Shown here: in pieces, positions 1 through 9,468 of the stretch
How the letters are laid out: each line of letters begins with the position of its first letter
Numbering within the stretch: the first letter of the stretch is position 1
Notes under the pieces: model-generated
The model's input: only the letters and a program-made list of their open reading frames with translations
Databases searched by the model: none
What the model was told of the DNA's origin: nothing
Translations under genes and position numbers: made by a program
DNA from: Candidatus Flexicrinis affinis
GTDB lineage: Bacteria > Chloroflexota > Anaerolineae > Aggregatilineales > Phototrophicaceae
NCBI GenBank assembly: GCA_016716525.1
Contig: JADJWE010000001.1
Coordinates: forward strand, 744,001 to 808,000
Direction: 5' to 3'
DNA: 64,000 bases

Positions 1-1
1 C

Positions 2-800
2 CCGACTCGCACACCGACACCCATTAACATCGGTAACTTCGTGTGGGACGACCTCGATCAGGACGGCCGACAGGATGCCGGTGAACCCGGCCTAGCGGGT
101 GTTACGGTGCAACTCTGGAACAGCGCCAAGACGCAGATGCTGGATCAGAAGACGACGAACGCCAGCGGCAACTATACGGTTGTCGCCCCGCTTCCGGGCG
201 ACTATCGCGTACGGATTGTGCTGCCATCCGCGTTCGATCAATTCACAGTCAAGGACAACGCGACTGCCGGCGATACGCTCGACAGCGACTTTAATCCAAC
301 GGGAACGAATTTTGGCTTTACCGACATCATCAGCATCGCGTCGAATGTGATCAGCATCGCCAGTATTGACGGCGGAATCATCAAGTTCCGCACAGCGACC
401 CCGACGCGCACCCCGACGCCCATCAACATCGGCAACTTCGTGTGGAACGATCTGGATCAGGACGGGGTGCAGGACGCCGGCGAACCCGGCCTGAACGGGA
501 TTACCGTGCAGTTGTGGAACAGCACCAAGACGGTGATGTACGACCAGAAAGTGACGAACGCAAGCGGGATCTATACAGTCGTCGCGCCGCTGCCGGGGGA
601 CTATCGGGTGCGCGTACTGCTGCCTGCTGGCGCGAGCTTTACAATCAAGGACTCGCCAAACGCGACGGACACGACAGACAGCGACATCAACACGAGTATT
701 ATCAGCACGAACTTCGGCTACACAAACGTCATTACGATCGCCAGCAATGTGATCAGCATCTCGAGCATCGACGCCGGAATCAAGAACGTTTCGGCCACAC
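2..800 (+). repeat. Two tandem copies of a 399-bp coding repeat
   Basis: The segment beginning at nt 2 and the segment beginning at nt 401 encode nearly the same 133-residue SdrD-B domain plus Thr-Pro linker. The match is strongest over the first 60 codons and in the ASNVISI..ID segment before the linker. The first copy may itself be the last of several upstream copies, because the window opens inside the linker. Confidence 0.85.
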
Positions 801-1858
801 CGACCTACACCAAGACGTTCACCAAGACCCCGACCAAATCACCGACTCCAACCGCGACGGCCACCGATATGTTCAACCTTCCGCATGACGCACTCGCGTT
901 GTACGGCAAGAGTGAGAACAAGTTCGCTTTCATCGACACGCTTGAGAATAAGCCGGACTCATCTCACATTACGAAGATCTCCAACAACGCCCCCATCAAG
1001 GGCAAGTTCATCATGGGCGATTGGAACGGGGATGGCCGCAAGACGCCCGGATTGTTCAAGTCGGGCATGTTCTGGTACACCAACTCGATTAGCGCGAGCG
1101 CCACGTGGTCGAACGTGTGGATGGGGGACTTTGACAAGTATCAGATCGTCGCCGGGCGCTTCTCGGTCATCGCGCCGAACGACTGTTTCGGTATCGTCCA
1201 CATCAACCACGGGCAACCCAGCGCAGGCTACCCGCTGTATTTCACATGCGATCTGTCGCAGCTTAACCCGCCCAACGGTTTGGCGAGCCAGTGGCTCAAC
1301 TTCGACCTGCCGGGTTCGGGCAAGGTGCAGTTCATCGCCGGTGACTGGGACGGCGACGGTATCGACACCATAGGTGTACGGCGCGCCGGCCTCATCGAGT
1401 GGAGCAACATCGTTCCGACACTCGGAACGGCCAATCCACAGGCAAGCCAACAGTTCGGCATGCCGCTGACCGAGTACTACGGCGATATCATCGCCGGTGA
1501 CTGGAATGGCAACGGAATCGATACGTTCGGCCTGTGGTACAAGCAGAAGGGCAAGCTGTACTATCGCGACGACCTCCTCGCGAACCAGACATCCTACCTC
1601 AAGCAGAAGGTCAAGAAACCAGTTGGCATCGCTGCGGCATCCGCGTGGCGGCCCTCGCCGATCACGCGCGTCGAGACCGTGCCGGTACCGACTGCGCAGG
1701 CGACGGCGCCTGCGTCACAGGTCGAAGTGCCGACCGTACAACCGACAATCACACCGACGCCGTTCTACTTCCCGACGATCCTACCGTCGACTCCAAGTGC
1801 GGAACGTACCGTACTGCCGCTGATTACGCCGCTTCCGCCTGACGAGGAAACCGGATAG
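2..1858 (+). CDS. Secreted SdrD-B / FG-GAP-like repeat protein, 5' end outside window
   Basis: The reading frame is open from the first bases, so the start lies upstream; 618 residues are visible. Two SdrD-B-like (Cna-B type) beta-sandwich domains repeat with a 133-residue period. Each has the GNFVW(D/N)DLDQDG..DAGEPGL.G.TVQLWN core, the Ca-binding-type acidic loop known from surface adhesins. Thr/Pro-rich linkers follow each domain. Residues from about 280 on contain three GDW(N/D)G(D/N)G repeats (near nt 1017, 1341 and 1497), which resemble FG-GAP/VCBS blades. The C-terminus is another Pro/Thr-rich tail with no membrane helix, LPxTG or sorting signal visible. This is most likely an extracellular structural or adhesive protein. 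Its ligand cannot be predicted, and the missing N-terminus may hold more repeats. Confidence 0.8.
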   Translation, partial: PTRTPTPINIGNFVWDDLDQDGRQDAGEPGLAGVTVQLWNSAKTQMLDQKTTNASGNYTVVAPLPGDYRVRIVLPSAFDQFTVKDNATAGDTLDSDFNPTGTNFGFTDIISIASNVISIASIDGGIIKFRTATPTRTPTPINIGNFVWNDLDQDGVQDAGEPGLNGITVQLWNSTKTVMYDQKVTNASGIYTVVAPLPGDYRVRVLLPAGASFTIKDSPNATDTTDSDINTSIISTNFGYTNVITIASNVISISSIDAGIKNVSATPTYTKTFTKTPTKSPTPTATATDMFNLPHDALALYGKSENKFAFIDTLENKPDSSHITKISNNAPIKGKFIMGDWNGDGRKTPGLFKSGMFWYTNSISASATWSNVWMGDFDKYQIVAGRFSVIAPNDCFGIVHINHGQPSAGYPLYFTCDLSQLNPPNGLASQWLNFDLPGSGKVQFIAGDWDGDGIDTIGVRRAGLIEWSNIVPTLGTANPQASQQFGMPLTEYYGDIIAGDWNGNGIDTFGLWYKQKGKLYYRDDLLANQTSYLKQKVKKPVGIAAASAWRPSPITRVETVPVPTAQATAPASQVEVPTVQPTITPTPFYFPTILPSTPSAERTVLPLITPLPPDEETG

Positions 1859-1992
1859 CGGGAATCGACTTGCGTTTGCATGACAGCTAGATAGTTCGCG
1901 GCTCGCTGGCAGGTTCGAACTGCACTTTGTTGGAGTTCCGCCCAGCGCGTGTTAACATGCCGGCGATCGCGCATCTTCACGGTTCCCGTAAC

Positions 1993-3198
1993 ATGGACGC
2001 CTTTCAACTCAAGATCAGAGACGAAGAACATCATCAACGGTGCGAGCACTTGCTCGACGCCATCCAGCGCCACGGTTACAGCGGCGCGGTTCTGTTCGAC
2101 CGCGACTACATTGTCTACTACTGCGGATTCGCCTTTATCCCCACCGAACGCCCCATCGCGTTCGTCATGAACAGCAAAGGCGAACGCGGTATGCTGGTGC
2201 CGCGCATGGAAGTCGAGCACGCGCAGGCCAACGCGCTTATCGATCACATCTCTCACTATGTCGAGTATCCCGACGACCCGCACCCGATGGTGGCGCTCGG
2301 CAAGCTTCTCGACGAGATGGGGGTGACTGGCGACATCGGCGCAGATCAGCCGGGATATCCCCGAATCTACGGGTATCGTGGGCCGCTGCTCAGTGAACTT
2401 CAGACGGCACGGCCGATCACCGTGCACTCGATCACCGACGACGTCGAAGACCAGATGATGATCAAGTCGCCTGCGGAGATCGCGCTGCTGCGCGAAAGCC
2501 TGCACTGGGCGAATCTCGCGCTGCGGCTGTTGCAGCGTTACACCCGACCCGGCTTGACCGAGACCGACGTCGAACGTCGGGCCAGCGACGAAGCCACGCG
2601 CGCGATGGTCGATGCGATCGGGCCGGTATATCGCGGGTTGAGCATGGTCACTGCCGGTGCGTATGCCATCTACCGTGGCCAGATCGGACGCAGCGCGTCG
2701 ATCCCGCACATGCTGGCCAACAACATTACGTTCGAAGTCGGCGACGTCATGGTCGGAGAGTCGACCGCGCCGATGTGGGGCTATATCTCGGAACTTGAGC
2801 GGACGTGGTTCCTTGGCCGTCCGTCCGACGCGCAAAAAAGGCTGTTCGATCACATGATCGGGGCGCAGGACGCAGCGTTCAAGGCGTTTGAGACGGCACG
2901 CTTGACGTGCGATGTCGACAATGCGGTGCGGGCATACTTCGCCAAGCACGACTTGCAGCCGTATTGGCGGCACCATACCGGGCACGCCATCGGCCTTCGG
3001 TCGCACGAAGGGCCATTCCTCGACCGGGGCGACAAGACCGCCCTCAAGCCCGGCATGATCTTCACGATTGAGCCGGGCCTGTATGCACCGGACATTGGCG
3101 GGTTCCGGCATTCCGACATGGTGTTGGTCACCGAGGGTGGCGCTGAACTGATGACGTTCTATCCGCGTGACCTCGACAGCATGATCATTCCGGTGTAA
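1993..3198 (+). CDS. Creatinase-like M24 family hydrolase (metal ligands replaced)
   Basis: This 401-residue protein has the two-domain M24 layout: an N-terminal creatinase-type domain (about 1-150) and a C-terminal pita-bread domain. Against prolidase, the five metal ligands read Glu256, Glu267, His331, Glu360 and Ser374 in place of Asp, Asp, His, Glu, Glu. The ELERTW context around Glu267 and the GGFRHSD context around Ser374 resemble creatinase, a metal-independent member of the fold. It is therefore more likely an amidino or amide hydrolase of the creatinase/ectoine-hydrolase kind than an Xaa-Pro aminopeptidase. It sits 5 bp before a Dpp-type permease pair, which suggests it processes the imported compound. 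The ATG at 1993 fits the domain start; an ATG at 1957 and a TTG at 1927 are alternatives, none with a strong ribosome site. Confidence 0.8.
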   Translation: MDAFQLKIRDEEHHQRCEHLLDAIQRHGYSGAVLFDRDYIVYYCGFAFIPTERPIAFVMNSKGERGMLVPRMEVEHAQANALIDHISHYVEYPDDPHPMVALGKLLDEMGVTGDIGADQPGYPRIYGYRGPLLSELQTARPITVHSITDDVEDQMMIKSPAEIALLRESLHWANLALRLLQRYTRPGLTETDVERRASDEATRAMVDAIGPVYRGLSMVTAGAYAIYRGQIGRSASIPHMLANNITFEVGDVMVGESTAPMWGYISELERTWFLGRPSDAQKRLFDHMIGAQDAAFKAFETARLTCDVDNAVRAYFAKHDLQPYWRHHTGHAIGLRSHEGPFLDRGDKTALKPGMIFTIEPGLYAPDIGGFRHSDMVLVTEGGAELMTFYPRDLDSMIIPV

Positions 3199-3203
3199 TC
3201 GCT

Positions 3204-4229
3204 GTGGGGAAGTTTGTCCTTCGCAGAGTCCTGCAAGCGATACCGACATTCCTCGGGATCACGGCGATCGCGTTCATCATCATGGTGTCGGCGCCCGGCG
3301 ACCCGATATCGCTGATTACGTTTAATCCGGCGCGCGATCCTGCGGCTATTGCCCGCATGGAACGGTCGTTGGGCTTGGATCAGCCGCCAGTCACTCAATA
3401 CGTGTACTGGCTGGTCGGCAACGACTGGACCACGATTGATGTGGACGGTGACGGGGTCGGCGAAACCCCCGGCACGCGGCAGGGCCTGCTGCGCGGCGAC
3501 CTTGGCCAATCGATTCGTTTCAAGCAGCCCGTCCTGAAGCTGATCGCCGAGCGCATTCCGGCAACCCTGCAGCTAGCGCTGGTCTCGCTGGTGGTCGGAT
3601 ATGGCATCGGTATCGGGCTTGGCGTGCTTGCCGCCGTGTTTCACAAGACGTGGGTCGACTGGTTGATTCGCGTCATCAGCGTAATCGGAAATGCGATACC
3701 GCCGTTCTGGCTCGGGCTGGTGTTGATTATCATTTTCAGCGTGCAGCTTGGCGTCCTGCCGATGGGTGGCATGCGCGACATTGCCAGCCGGGGCGGCTTC
3801 GATCTCGGCGAGACATTCCGTCACATGCTGCTCCCGGTCTTCGTGTTCTCGCTCAATACGGTGGCGTTCGTCTCTCGTTTCGTGCGGACGGAGCTGCTAG
3901 AGGTATTGGCCCAAGACTACGTGCGCACGGCGTACGCGAAGGGGCTTACCAATCGAACGGTATGGCTGCGACACGCAGCGAAGAACGCGCTTATCCCGGT
4001 GGCGACCTACGTCGGTGTGTCGATCGGCACGCTGCTCAGCGGTGCGGTGATCATCGAGCAGGTGTTCGACTGGCCGGGAATGGGGCGGCTTGTCGTAAAT
4101 GCCGTATTCAACCGTGACTACCCGCTTGTAATGGGATCGGTGGTCATCGGGGCGATCATGTTCATCATCGGCATCATCTTCTCCGATTTCCTGTACGCGC
4201 TGCTCGACCCGCGCATTCGCTTGAAGTAG
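3204..4229 (+). CDS. ABC transporter permease, DppB/OppB family
   Basis: This is a 341-residue inner-membrane permease of the BPD_transp_1 family. It starts with the KFVLRRVLQAIPTFLGI first helix and the short conserved N-terminus of DppB proteins. Five further hydrophobic segments follow. An EAA-type cytoplasmic loop lies near residue 240 (AYAKGLTNRTVWLRHA...N.LIPV), and the C-terminus has the family's LDPRIRL ending. A hydrophilic insert near residues 75-95 (DVDGDGVGETPG) is also typical. The GTG start lies 5 bp after the M24 gene, and the DppC partner follows after 22 bp. It should form a heterodimer importing a peptide or small amino compound, but no ATPase gene is linked. Confidence 0.93.
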   Translation: MGKFVLRRVLQAIPTFLGITAIAFIIMVSAPGDPISLITFNPARDPAAIARMERSLGLDQPPVTQYVYWLVGNDWTTIDVDGDGVGETPGTRQGLLRGDLGQSIRFKQPVLKLIAERIPATLQLALVSLVVGYGIGIGLGVLAAVFHKTWVDWLIRVISVIGNAIPPFWLGLVLIIIFSVQLGVLPMGGMRDIASRGGFDLGETFRHMLLPVFVFSLNTVAFVSRFVRTELLEVLAQDYVRTAYAKGLTNRTVWLRHAAKNALIPVATYVGVSIGTLLSGAVIIEQVFDWPGMGRLVVNAVFNRDYPLVMGSVVIGAIMFIIGIIFSDFLYALLDPRIRLK

Positions 4230-4251
4230 CGAACGATCCGAAAGAAGTACC

Positions 4252-5166
4252 ATGTCCACGGTTGCCAACATCAACGACGAGACGCAGGACAGCAAGGCCC
4301 GTTCGCTGTGGCAAGACGCGCTGAAGCACTACGTGCGCGATCGATTGACCTTGTTTGCTTCCATCCTGCTGCTGCTGATGACGCTGGTCTGCTATTTCGC
4401 GCCGCCTGTTCTCGAAGACCTGCTCAACGTCGACGCAACGCGCACCAACACACCGGCCAGCTTCACGGCGCCGGGCGTTGACGGACACGTGCTCGGCACG
4501 GATCACCTCGGCCGCGACCAGCTCATCCGTCTGCTGTATGGCGGGCGGGTGTCGCTGGCCGTTGCCTATACCTCGAGCATCATGATCATCCTCATCGGCG
4601 TATCGCTCGGATTGCTGGCCGGCTTCTACGGCGGAGTCATCGACGACGTGATCACGTGGTTGGTCAACACGCTCAGTTCGGTCCCATCGACTCTGCTCTA
4701 CATCGTGATCGCGGCAATCTGGCAGCCGCCGGTAGAGTGGATGATCGTCATCCTTGCGCTGCTGGGGTGGGTGGGTACGAGTCGTTTAGTCCGTGCTGAG
4801 GTGTTGTCGATCAAGGAACGCGAGTATGTGTTGGCTGCGCGGGCGCTCGGCGCGTCCGACTTCCGGCTGCTGGTCAGTCACATATTCCCGAACCTGATGT
4901 CGATCGTGATCGTCACCGGGTCGATCATCGCCGGCAATCTCATTCTTGTCGAAGCCGGCTTGAGCTATCTTGGCGTGGGCGTGCAGCCTCCGACGCCGAC
5001 GTGGGGCAATATGCTGACCGACTCGCGCACGTATTTCGTGCAGGGCGTCCATCTGGTGATCTGGCCCGGCATCTTGATCCTCATTACGGTCATGTGCTTC
5101 TATTTGATCGGCGACGGTCTGCGCGATGCGCTCGACCCGCATCAGTCGCGGCACAGTAAAGCGTAA
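4252..5166 (+). CDS. ABC transporter permease, DppC/OppC family
   Basis: This is a 304-residue permease. It has the N-terminal OppC-type segment (SLWQDALKHYVRD) before helix 1 and the GTDHLGRDQLIRLLYGGRVSL periplasmic motif characteristic of DppC. The EAA loop is near residue 194 (AARALGASDFRLLVSHIFPN), and the protein ends in GDGLRDALDP. It is the partner of the DppB-type gene just upstream. Its stop codon shares one base with the start of the following lipoprotein gene (TAATG), which implies translational coupling. Confidence 0.93.
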   Translation: MSTVANINDETQDSKARSLWQDALKHYVRDRLTLFASILLLLMTLVCYFAPPVLEDLLNVDATRTNTPASFTAPGVDGHVLGTDHLGRDQLIRLLYGGRVSLAVAYTSSIMIILIGVSLGLLAGFYGGVIDDVITWLVNTLSSVPSTLLYIVIAAIWQPPVEWMIVILALLGWVGTSRLVRAEVLSIKEREYVLAARALGASDFRLLVSHIFPNLMSIVIVTGSIIAGNLILVEAGLSYLGVGVQPPTPTWGNMLTDSRTYFVQGVHLVIWPGILILITVMCFYLIGDGLRDALDPHQSRHSKA

Positions 5167-5732
5167 TGCGTGCCCGAATGCGCCGCAGTCTGCTGGCAGT
5201 CGTTCTGCTCTTGTTGCTCGTGTCGTGCTCATCCAGCGGCTCGCGTGACGGCGAGCCGCTTCCGCTGACCCAAACGTTCGATCGAAGCCCGAGCGGCTTC
5301 GAATTCAAATACCCGACCGACTGGGACTACACGATTCCGATGCAGGGCGTGTTGTTCGCGGGACCAGTCGATGTGCTGGGCGGGGTCCCGGGTCCGCTGC
5401 TTGTGGTGCAGCGTGGCTTGCCGATCTCGATCCCGGGCAGCCTATCGGGTGCGCTGAACTCCTACTTGGAGGCCGGACCGCTCTCCGAACCGGACAACTG
5501 GCGCATCACGATTGAAGAGCGCGATACGACGCTCGACGGCCGACCAGCCCGGGTCGTCGATCTCGAAGGGTCGGAAGGACCGGAAGAAACCCGCATTCAC
5601 TCGCAAATCATCGCCACCGCGTCGGACAACACATTCGTATACATGTTCATCCTCACCGTTCCGGCCAGTCAGCGCGACCGATTCGAGCCGACACTGCTGG
5701 CAATGCTTGAGAGTGTCCGCATCCTCGAATAA
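5166..5732 (+). CDS. Small lipoprotein of unknown function
   Basis: This 188-residue protein has a positively charged N-terminus, a leucine-rich hydrophobic stretch and a clear lipobox (LLLVSC, Cys at about residue 20). It should be lipid-anchored on the outside of the cytoplasmic membrane. The mature part contains the FKYPTDWDY motif typical of PsbP/DUF1795-like folds and a C-terminal segment ending in LESVRILE. It overlaps the DppC gene by one base, so it is probably co-transcribed with the permeases and may assist the importer. I cannot assign a function. Confidence 0.75.
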   Translation: MRARMRRSLLAVVLLLLLVSCSSSGSRDGEPLPLTQTFDRSPSGFEFKYPTDWDYTIPMQGVLFAGPVDVLGGVPGPLLVVQRGLPISIPGSLSGALNSYLEAGPLSEPDNWRITIEERDTTLDGRPARVVDLEGSEGPEETRIHSQIIATASDNTFVYMFILTVPASQRDRFEPTLLAMLESVRILE

Positions 5733-5748
5733 GGATTCTGTCGACTTT

Positions 5749-5778
5749 TTGTTGCGCATGCCGCCTCTTGGTTAGAAT
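5749..5778 (+). promoter_or_regulatory. Candidate promoter of the first family-5 binding-protein gene
   Basis: A TTGTTG box (5749-5754) and a TAGAAT box (5773-5778) are 18 bp apart and lie about 60 bp before the start codon. The -35 match is weak and the -10 match is good. An AGAGGAGAGG ribosome site precedes the ATG at 5841. Confidence 0.35.
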
Positions 5779-5840
5779 TCGCGTAATGCGGCCCCGTTCA
5801 CTGTCGGATCCTTCGGCCGCAGTCAGAGGAGAGGCTCAAC

Positions 5841-7496
5841 ATGAAACGCGTTCTTGTCGTCCTAGCTTTGCTGGCAGCGGTCGTCATGCCGCTGTCGGTC
5901 ATGGCCCAAAGTTCGGACACTATCGTGATCCGCGGCTTTGGCAACATCGCCACCTTCAACCCGCATATGACCAATGACGGTGCCTCGTATCAGGCGTTTT
6001 CTCTGCTGTTCCCCGCGCCGTTCCTGACCGACAGCTTCACGGGACAGGCGGTCCCGGGCTTGACGTCTTGGACGATTTCGGACGACGGCTTGACCTACAC
6101 GTTCTCGATTGATCCGGATGCAGTGTGGAGCGACGGAACGCCAATTACGGCCGACGATATGATCTTCTCGATCAACGCGGTCAAATCTGACGTCAATACG
6201 GTGCTTGAGCCGAATGTCGCCTTGATCGATGCGGTCAACAAGATCGACGACAAGACGTATGAAGTTGTGTTGTCGGGCAATGATTGCTCGATTCTGAGCA
6301 ACCTGAGCGCGATCCGCTTCGTGCCGGCACACAAGTTCGCCGGAGACTTCAGCGACTTCGAGGCCAGCGCGTTCTGGAACAATCCGGATGTCAGCGGCGG
6401 CCCGTACATCCTCGAAGAATGGGCGCCTGACGAGGGTCAGCGCTTCCGTGCCAACCCGGATCACTGGGCAGGCGAGCCGAACATCCCGTTCCTCGTGAAC
6501 CGCGTCGTTGGTGATCAGGCAGTCGCCGTTCAAGGCATCCAGTCGGGCGATCTGGACTACACGTACTTCCAGGGCGACCTGTTCCAGCAGATTGCCGACA
6601 CGAGCAACTTGCAGTATCAGTCGTTCTCCGCGCTGTCGGTCAACTTCCTGTCGCTCAACTGGGCAGACCCGACCAACCCGCAGTCGGCGTATGACGATGC
6701 TGGAAATCTGGTCGAGCAGACCCCGCACCCGATCTTCAGCGATCCGGCCGTGCGTAAGGCCGTGGTGATGGCCTTCAACATCGAGGACGTCATCTCGACA
6801 CTCGGCGGCGCAGAGGGCGGCACACCGCTAGTCGGTCCCGTGGCTCCGGTTCTGACGTGGGCGTACAACAGCTCGATTTCGCGCCCGGACTACGACCCCG
6901 AGGGCGCTGCTGCGCTGCTTGAGGAAGCGGGCTGGGTTGACAGCGACGGCGACGGCGTTCGTGAGAAGGACGGCCAACCGCTCGCCTTCACGATCTCCTA
7001 CAGCAACATTCTGCAGCACTTCGAAACGACGGCGCTGGTTGCGCAGGATCAACTAGAGGCCATCGGTTTCGATGTCGAGTTGGAGCTGGTCGAGTGGGCC
7101 AACTACATCGACCAGATTTACCTCGGTCAGGCGTACGATGCGACCCCGATGAGCAACAGCGGTGGCACGCAGACCCCGGACCCGAACGACTTCATGTCGC
7201 TGGTTAACAGCCGTGAGGACCTTGTCGGCGCGGGCAATAACCTTGCGTCGTACGTCAACCCCGAAGTCGACGCGCTGATCGACGCTGCGCGTTCGCTGCC
7301 GGGCTGCGATCCTGCTGCGCGTGCCGAGATCTACTACCAGATCCAGCAGTTGACGCAGGATGACGTAGCGTACAACTTTACGTACGTGCCGAACATCTTC
7401 CACGTTGCCAATAGCCGCGTCGGCAACTTCAACCCCGGCCCAGCGTGGGTGTTCTACGGATACACTGCGTACATCCACGAGTGGACGCTTCAGTAA
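5841..7496 (+). CDS. ABC transporter substrate-binding protein, family 5
   Basis: This 551-residue protein is exported through a signal peptide with a likely signal-peptidase-I site after SVMAQ and no lipobox cysteine. SBP_bac_5 landmarks are present in order: the VWSDGTPITADDMIFSIN motif, a WAPDEGQRFRANPDHW segment, the DSDGDGVREKDGQPL motif and a DPNDF segment near the end. Family members bind oligopeptides, opines or oligosaccharides in a deep cleft. It lies about 110 bp after the lipoprotein gene and its preceding DppBC pair, and is the natural binding partner of those permeases. A GC-rich hairpin follows the stop. Confidence 0.93.
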   Translation: MKRVLVVLALLAAVVMPLSVMAQSSDTIVIRGFGNIATFNPHMTNDGASYQAFSLLFPAPFLTDSFTGQAVPGLTSWTISDDGLTYTFSIDPDAVWSDGTPITADDMIFSINAVKSDVNTVLEPNVALIDAVNKIDDKTYEVVLSGNDCSILSNLSAIRFVPAHKFAGDFSDFEASAFWNNPDVSGGPYILEEWAPDEGQRFRANPDHWAGEPNIPFLVNRVVGDQAVAVQGIQSGDLDYTYFQGDLFQQIADTSNLQYQSFSALSVNFLSLNWADPTNPQSAYDDAGNLVEQTPHPIFSDPAVRKAVVMAFNIEDVISTLGGAEGGTPLVGPVAPVLTWAYNSSISRPDYDPEGAAALLEEAGWVDSDGDGVREKDGQPLAFTISYSNILQHFETTALVAQDQLEAIGFDVELELVEWANYIDQIYLGQAYDATPMSNSGGTQTPDPNDFMSLVNSREDLVGAGNNLASYVNPEVDALIDAARSLPGCDPAARAEIYYQIQQLTQDDVAYNFTYVPNIFHVANSRVGNFNPGPAWVFYGYTAYIHEWTLQ

Positions 7497-7522
7497 CGAC
7501 GGCTAGCCAGAAGTCACAACAG

Positions 7523-7548
7523 CGGGGCGGCAGGGTATCGCCGCCCCG
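7523..7548 (+). terminator. GC-rich hairpin after binding-protein gene
   Basis: A perfect 9-bp stem (CGGGGCGGC, 7523-7531, with its complement at 7540-7548) encloses an 8-nt loop. No U-tract follows, so it may protect the 3' end of the binding-protein mRNA or act as a weak terminator. Confidence 0.6.
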
Positions 7549-7619
7549 GCTTGTGGTTTCGTGACGGTTGAAACCCACAAAGCATTACAACCGACACTTG
7601 TCAGCATTTCCTCAAAATG

Positions 7620-7648
7620 TTGACCAGTGCATAGCTTCACGATATGCT
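7620..7648 (+). promoter_or_regulatory. Candidate sigma-70-type promoter
   Basis: TTGACC (7620-7625) and TATGCT (7643-7648) are separated by exactly 17 bp and lie about 60 bp upstream of the binding-protein start at 7709. This is one of the better promoter matches in the window. Confidence 0.55.
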
Positions 7649-7708
7649 CATCAGCCACCATCCTCAGTGCGATGGCAGTGTTACGTGAAAACGAAAGGTT
7701 ATTGATCC

Positions 7709-9430
7709 ATGCGCAAATCAGCTATAAGAATTGCGGCTCTCGTCCTTATCGTCGCGATGACGATGGGGACGTTCGGGTTCGCAGTCGCCCAAGAGGGTGA
7801 CACGCTCAACATCCTGTACTGGCAGGCCGTTTCGACCATGAACCCGTACCTCTCCGGCGGTACGAAGGACATCGAAGCCGGCTCGCTGGTGCTTGAACCT
7901 CTGGCTCGCTACAACGAGCTGGGCGAGATGGTTCCGTGGCTCGTTGACGAGATCCCCACTGTCGAAAACGGCGGCGTCTCAGAGGACCTGCTAACGATCA
8001 CCTGGACTCTCTCTGAAGGTCTGCTGTGGTCGGACGGCACGCCGGTGACCTCGGCGGACGTTGTGTTCTCATGGGAATACTGCACACACCCGGATGCGGG
8101 CTGCAACGCGCTTTCGAAGTTCACCGACGTGACGAGCGTTGAAGCGGTCGACGATCGCACCGTCACGATCACCTTCGGTGTCGCCAAGCCGTTCCCGTAC
8201 GGTCCGTTTGTGGGCGCCGAAGCGCCGATTATTCAGGCAGCACAGTTTGCCGACTGTGTGGGCGCGAACGCGCAGAACTGCACCGATCAGAACTTCTACC
8301 CGATCGGTACCGGCCCGTTTGTGGTAACTAACTTCCTCGCCAACGACGTGGTCGAGTTCGCGGCGAACCCGAACTACCGTGAAGAAGGCAAGCCGTACTT
8401 CCAGCGCGTCGTCTTCAAGGGCGGCGGTGATGCAGAATCTGCGGCCCGCGCCGTGCTCGAGACCGGCGAGTTCGACTACGCGTGGAACCTGCAGGTCGTC
8501 CCGCAGATCCTCGACCAGATGGTCGCTGCGGGTCAGGGCCAACTCGTCGTATCGTACGGTACCAGCGTCGAGCGTATCCATATCAACCAGACGAATCCGG
8601 ATTCCGAACTGGGTGACATGCGCTCGGTGTGGGTGGAAGATGGCTCGAATGCGCATCCGTTCCTGCTGGTTCCCGAAATCTGGCAGGCCATGTCGATGGC
8701 GATCGATCGCGATCTGATCTCCAGCCAGCTTTACGGCGCTGCCGGTCAGGCCACCTGCAACCTGCTGCCGGCCCCGGCGGCTTACGCCTCGCCGAACAAC
8801 GATGCATGCCTGGTTCAGGACATCGCTGGCGCGAACGCGCTGCTCGATGGCGCAGGGATCGTCGACAGCGACGGTGACGGAATTCGTGAGTACAACGGCA
8901 TCCCGCTGGTTGTGCTGTACCAGACGTCGACTAACGCCGTTCGTCAGGCCACGCAGGCGCTGATCAAGGACTGGTGGGCACAGATCGGCATCGAGGCGGA
9001 GCTGCGCAACATCGATGCGGCGGTGTTCTTCGGCAATGATCTTGCGAGCCCTGACACCTACGGCAAGTTCTACGCCGACCTCGAGATGTTCACGAACAAC
9101 TTCAGCGGTACCGACCCCGAATCGTACATGTCGCAGTGGACGTGCGCGGAAATCGCTAGCCCGGATAACGACTACTTGGGCAACAATATCTCGCGTTGGT
9201 GCAACCCTGACTACGATGCACTGGTCGTCCAGATGTCGCAGACCGCTTCGCTCGAAGAGCGTGCTGCGCTGGCGATCGCGATGAACGACATGATCGTTCA
9301 GAGCGGTGCGATGATCGGTCTGGTGCATCGCGGTGACGTGTCGGCGATCAGCAACTCGCTCGAAGGCGTGCTGATGAACAGCTGGGACTCCGAGCTGTGG
9401 AACGCAGCTGACTGGACGCGTGGCAACTAG
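7709..9430 (+). CDS. ABC transporter substrate-binding protein, family 5
   Basis: This 573-residue exported protein has a signal peptide ending near FAVAQ and no lipobox. SBP_bac_5 motifs include LLWSDGTPVTSADVVFSWEY, the FYPIGTGPFVVTNF segment, a DSDGDGIREYNGIPL motif and DPESYMSQW near the C-terminus. Extra cysteines near residues 130-200 and 350-360 distinguish it from the preceding binding protein, so it is not a recent duplicate. A promoter lies directly upstream. The gene heads a three-gene unit with the DppB- and DppC-type genes that follow. Substrate specificity within peptides or oligosaccharides cannot be read from the sequence. Confidence 0.93.
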   Translation: MRKSAIRIAALVLIVAMTMGTFGFAVAQEGDTLNILYWQAVSTMNPYLSGGTKDIEAGSLVLEPLARYNELGEMVPWLVDEIPTVENGGVSEDLLTITWTLSEGLLWSDGTPVTSADVVFSWEYCTHPDAGCNALSKFTDVTSVEAVDDRTVTITFGVAKPFPYGPFVGAEAPIIQAAQFADCVGANAQNCTDQNFYPIGTGPFVVTNFLANDVVEFAANPNYREEGKPYFQRVVFKGGGDAESAARAVLETGEFDYAWNLQVVPQILDQMVAAGQGQLVVSYGTSVERIHINQTNPDSELGDMRSVWVEDGSNAHPFLLVPEIWQAMSMAIDRDLISSQLYGAAGQATCNLLPAPAAYASPNNDACLVQDIAGANALLDGAGIVDSDGDGIREYNGIPLVVLYQTSTNAVRQATQALIKDWWAQIGIEAELRNIDAAVFFGNDLASPDTYGKFYADLEMFTNNFSGTDPESYMSQWTCAEIASPDNDYLGNNISRWCNPDYDALVVQMSQTASLEERAALAIAMNDMIVQSGAMIGLVHRGDVSAISNSLEGVLMNSWDSELWNAADWTRGN

Positions 9431-9468
9431 TACGCGGTGCGTGCTATAGCCTCAATGCAGTAATCGAT

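Noticed and set aside
1765..3249. Long minus-strand open frame (494 codons) opposite the M24 gene
   Set aside because: The translation is Arg/His/Val-rich without motifs and mirrors the codon bias of the real gene on the other strand.
8069..9328. Minus-strand open frame (419 codons) inside a family-5 binding-protein gene
   Set aside because: This is an antisense shadow of a GC-rich gene; no start signal and no motif.
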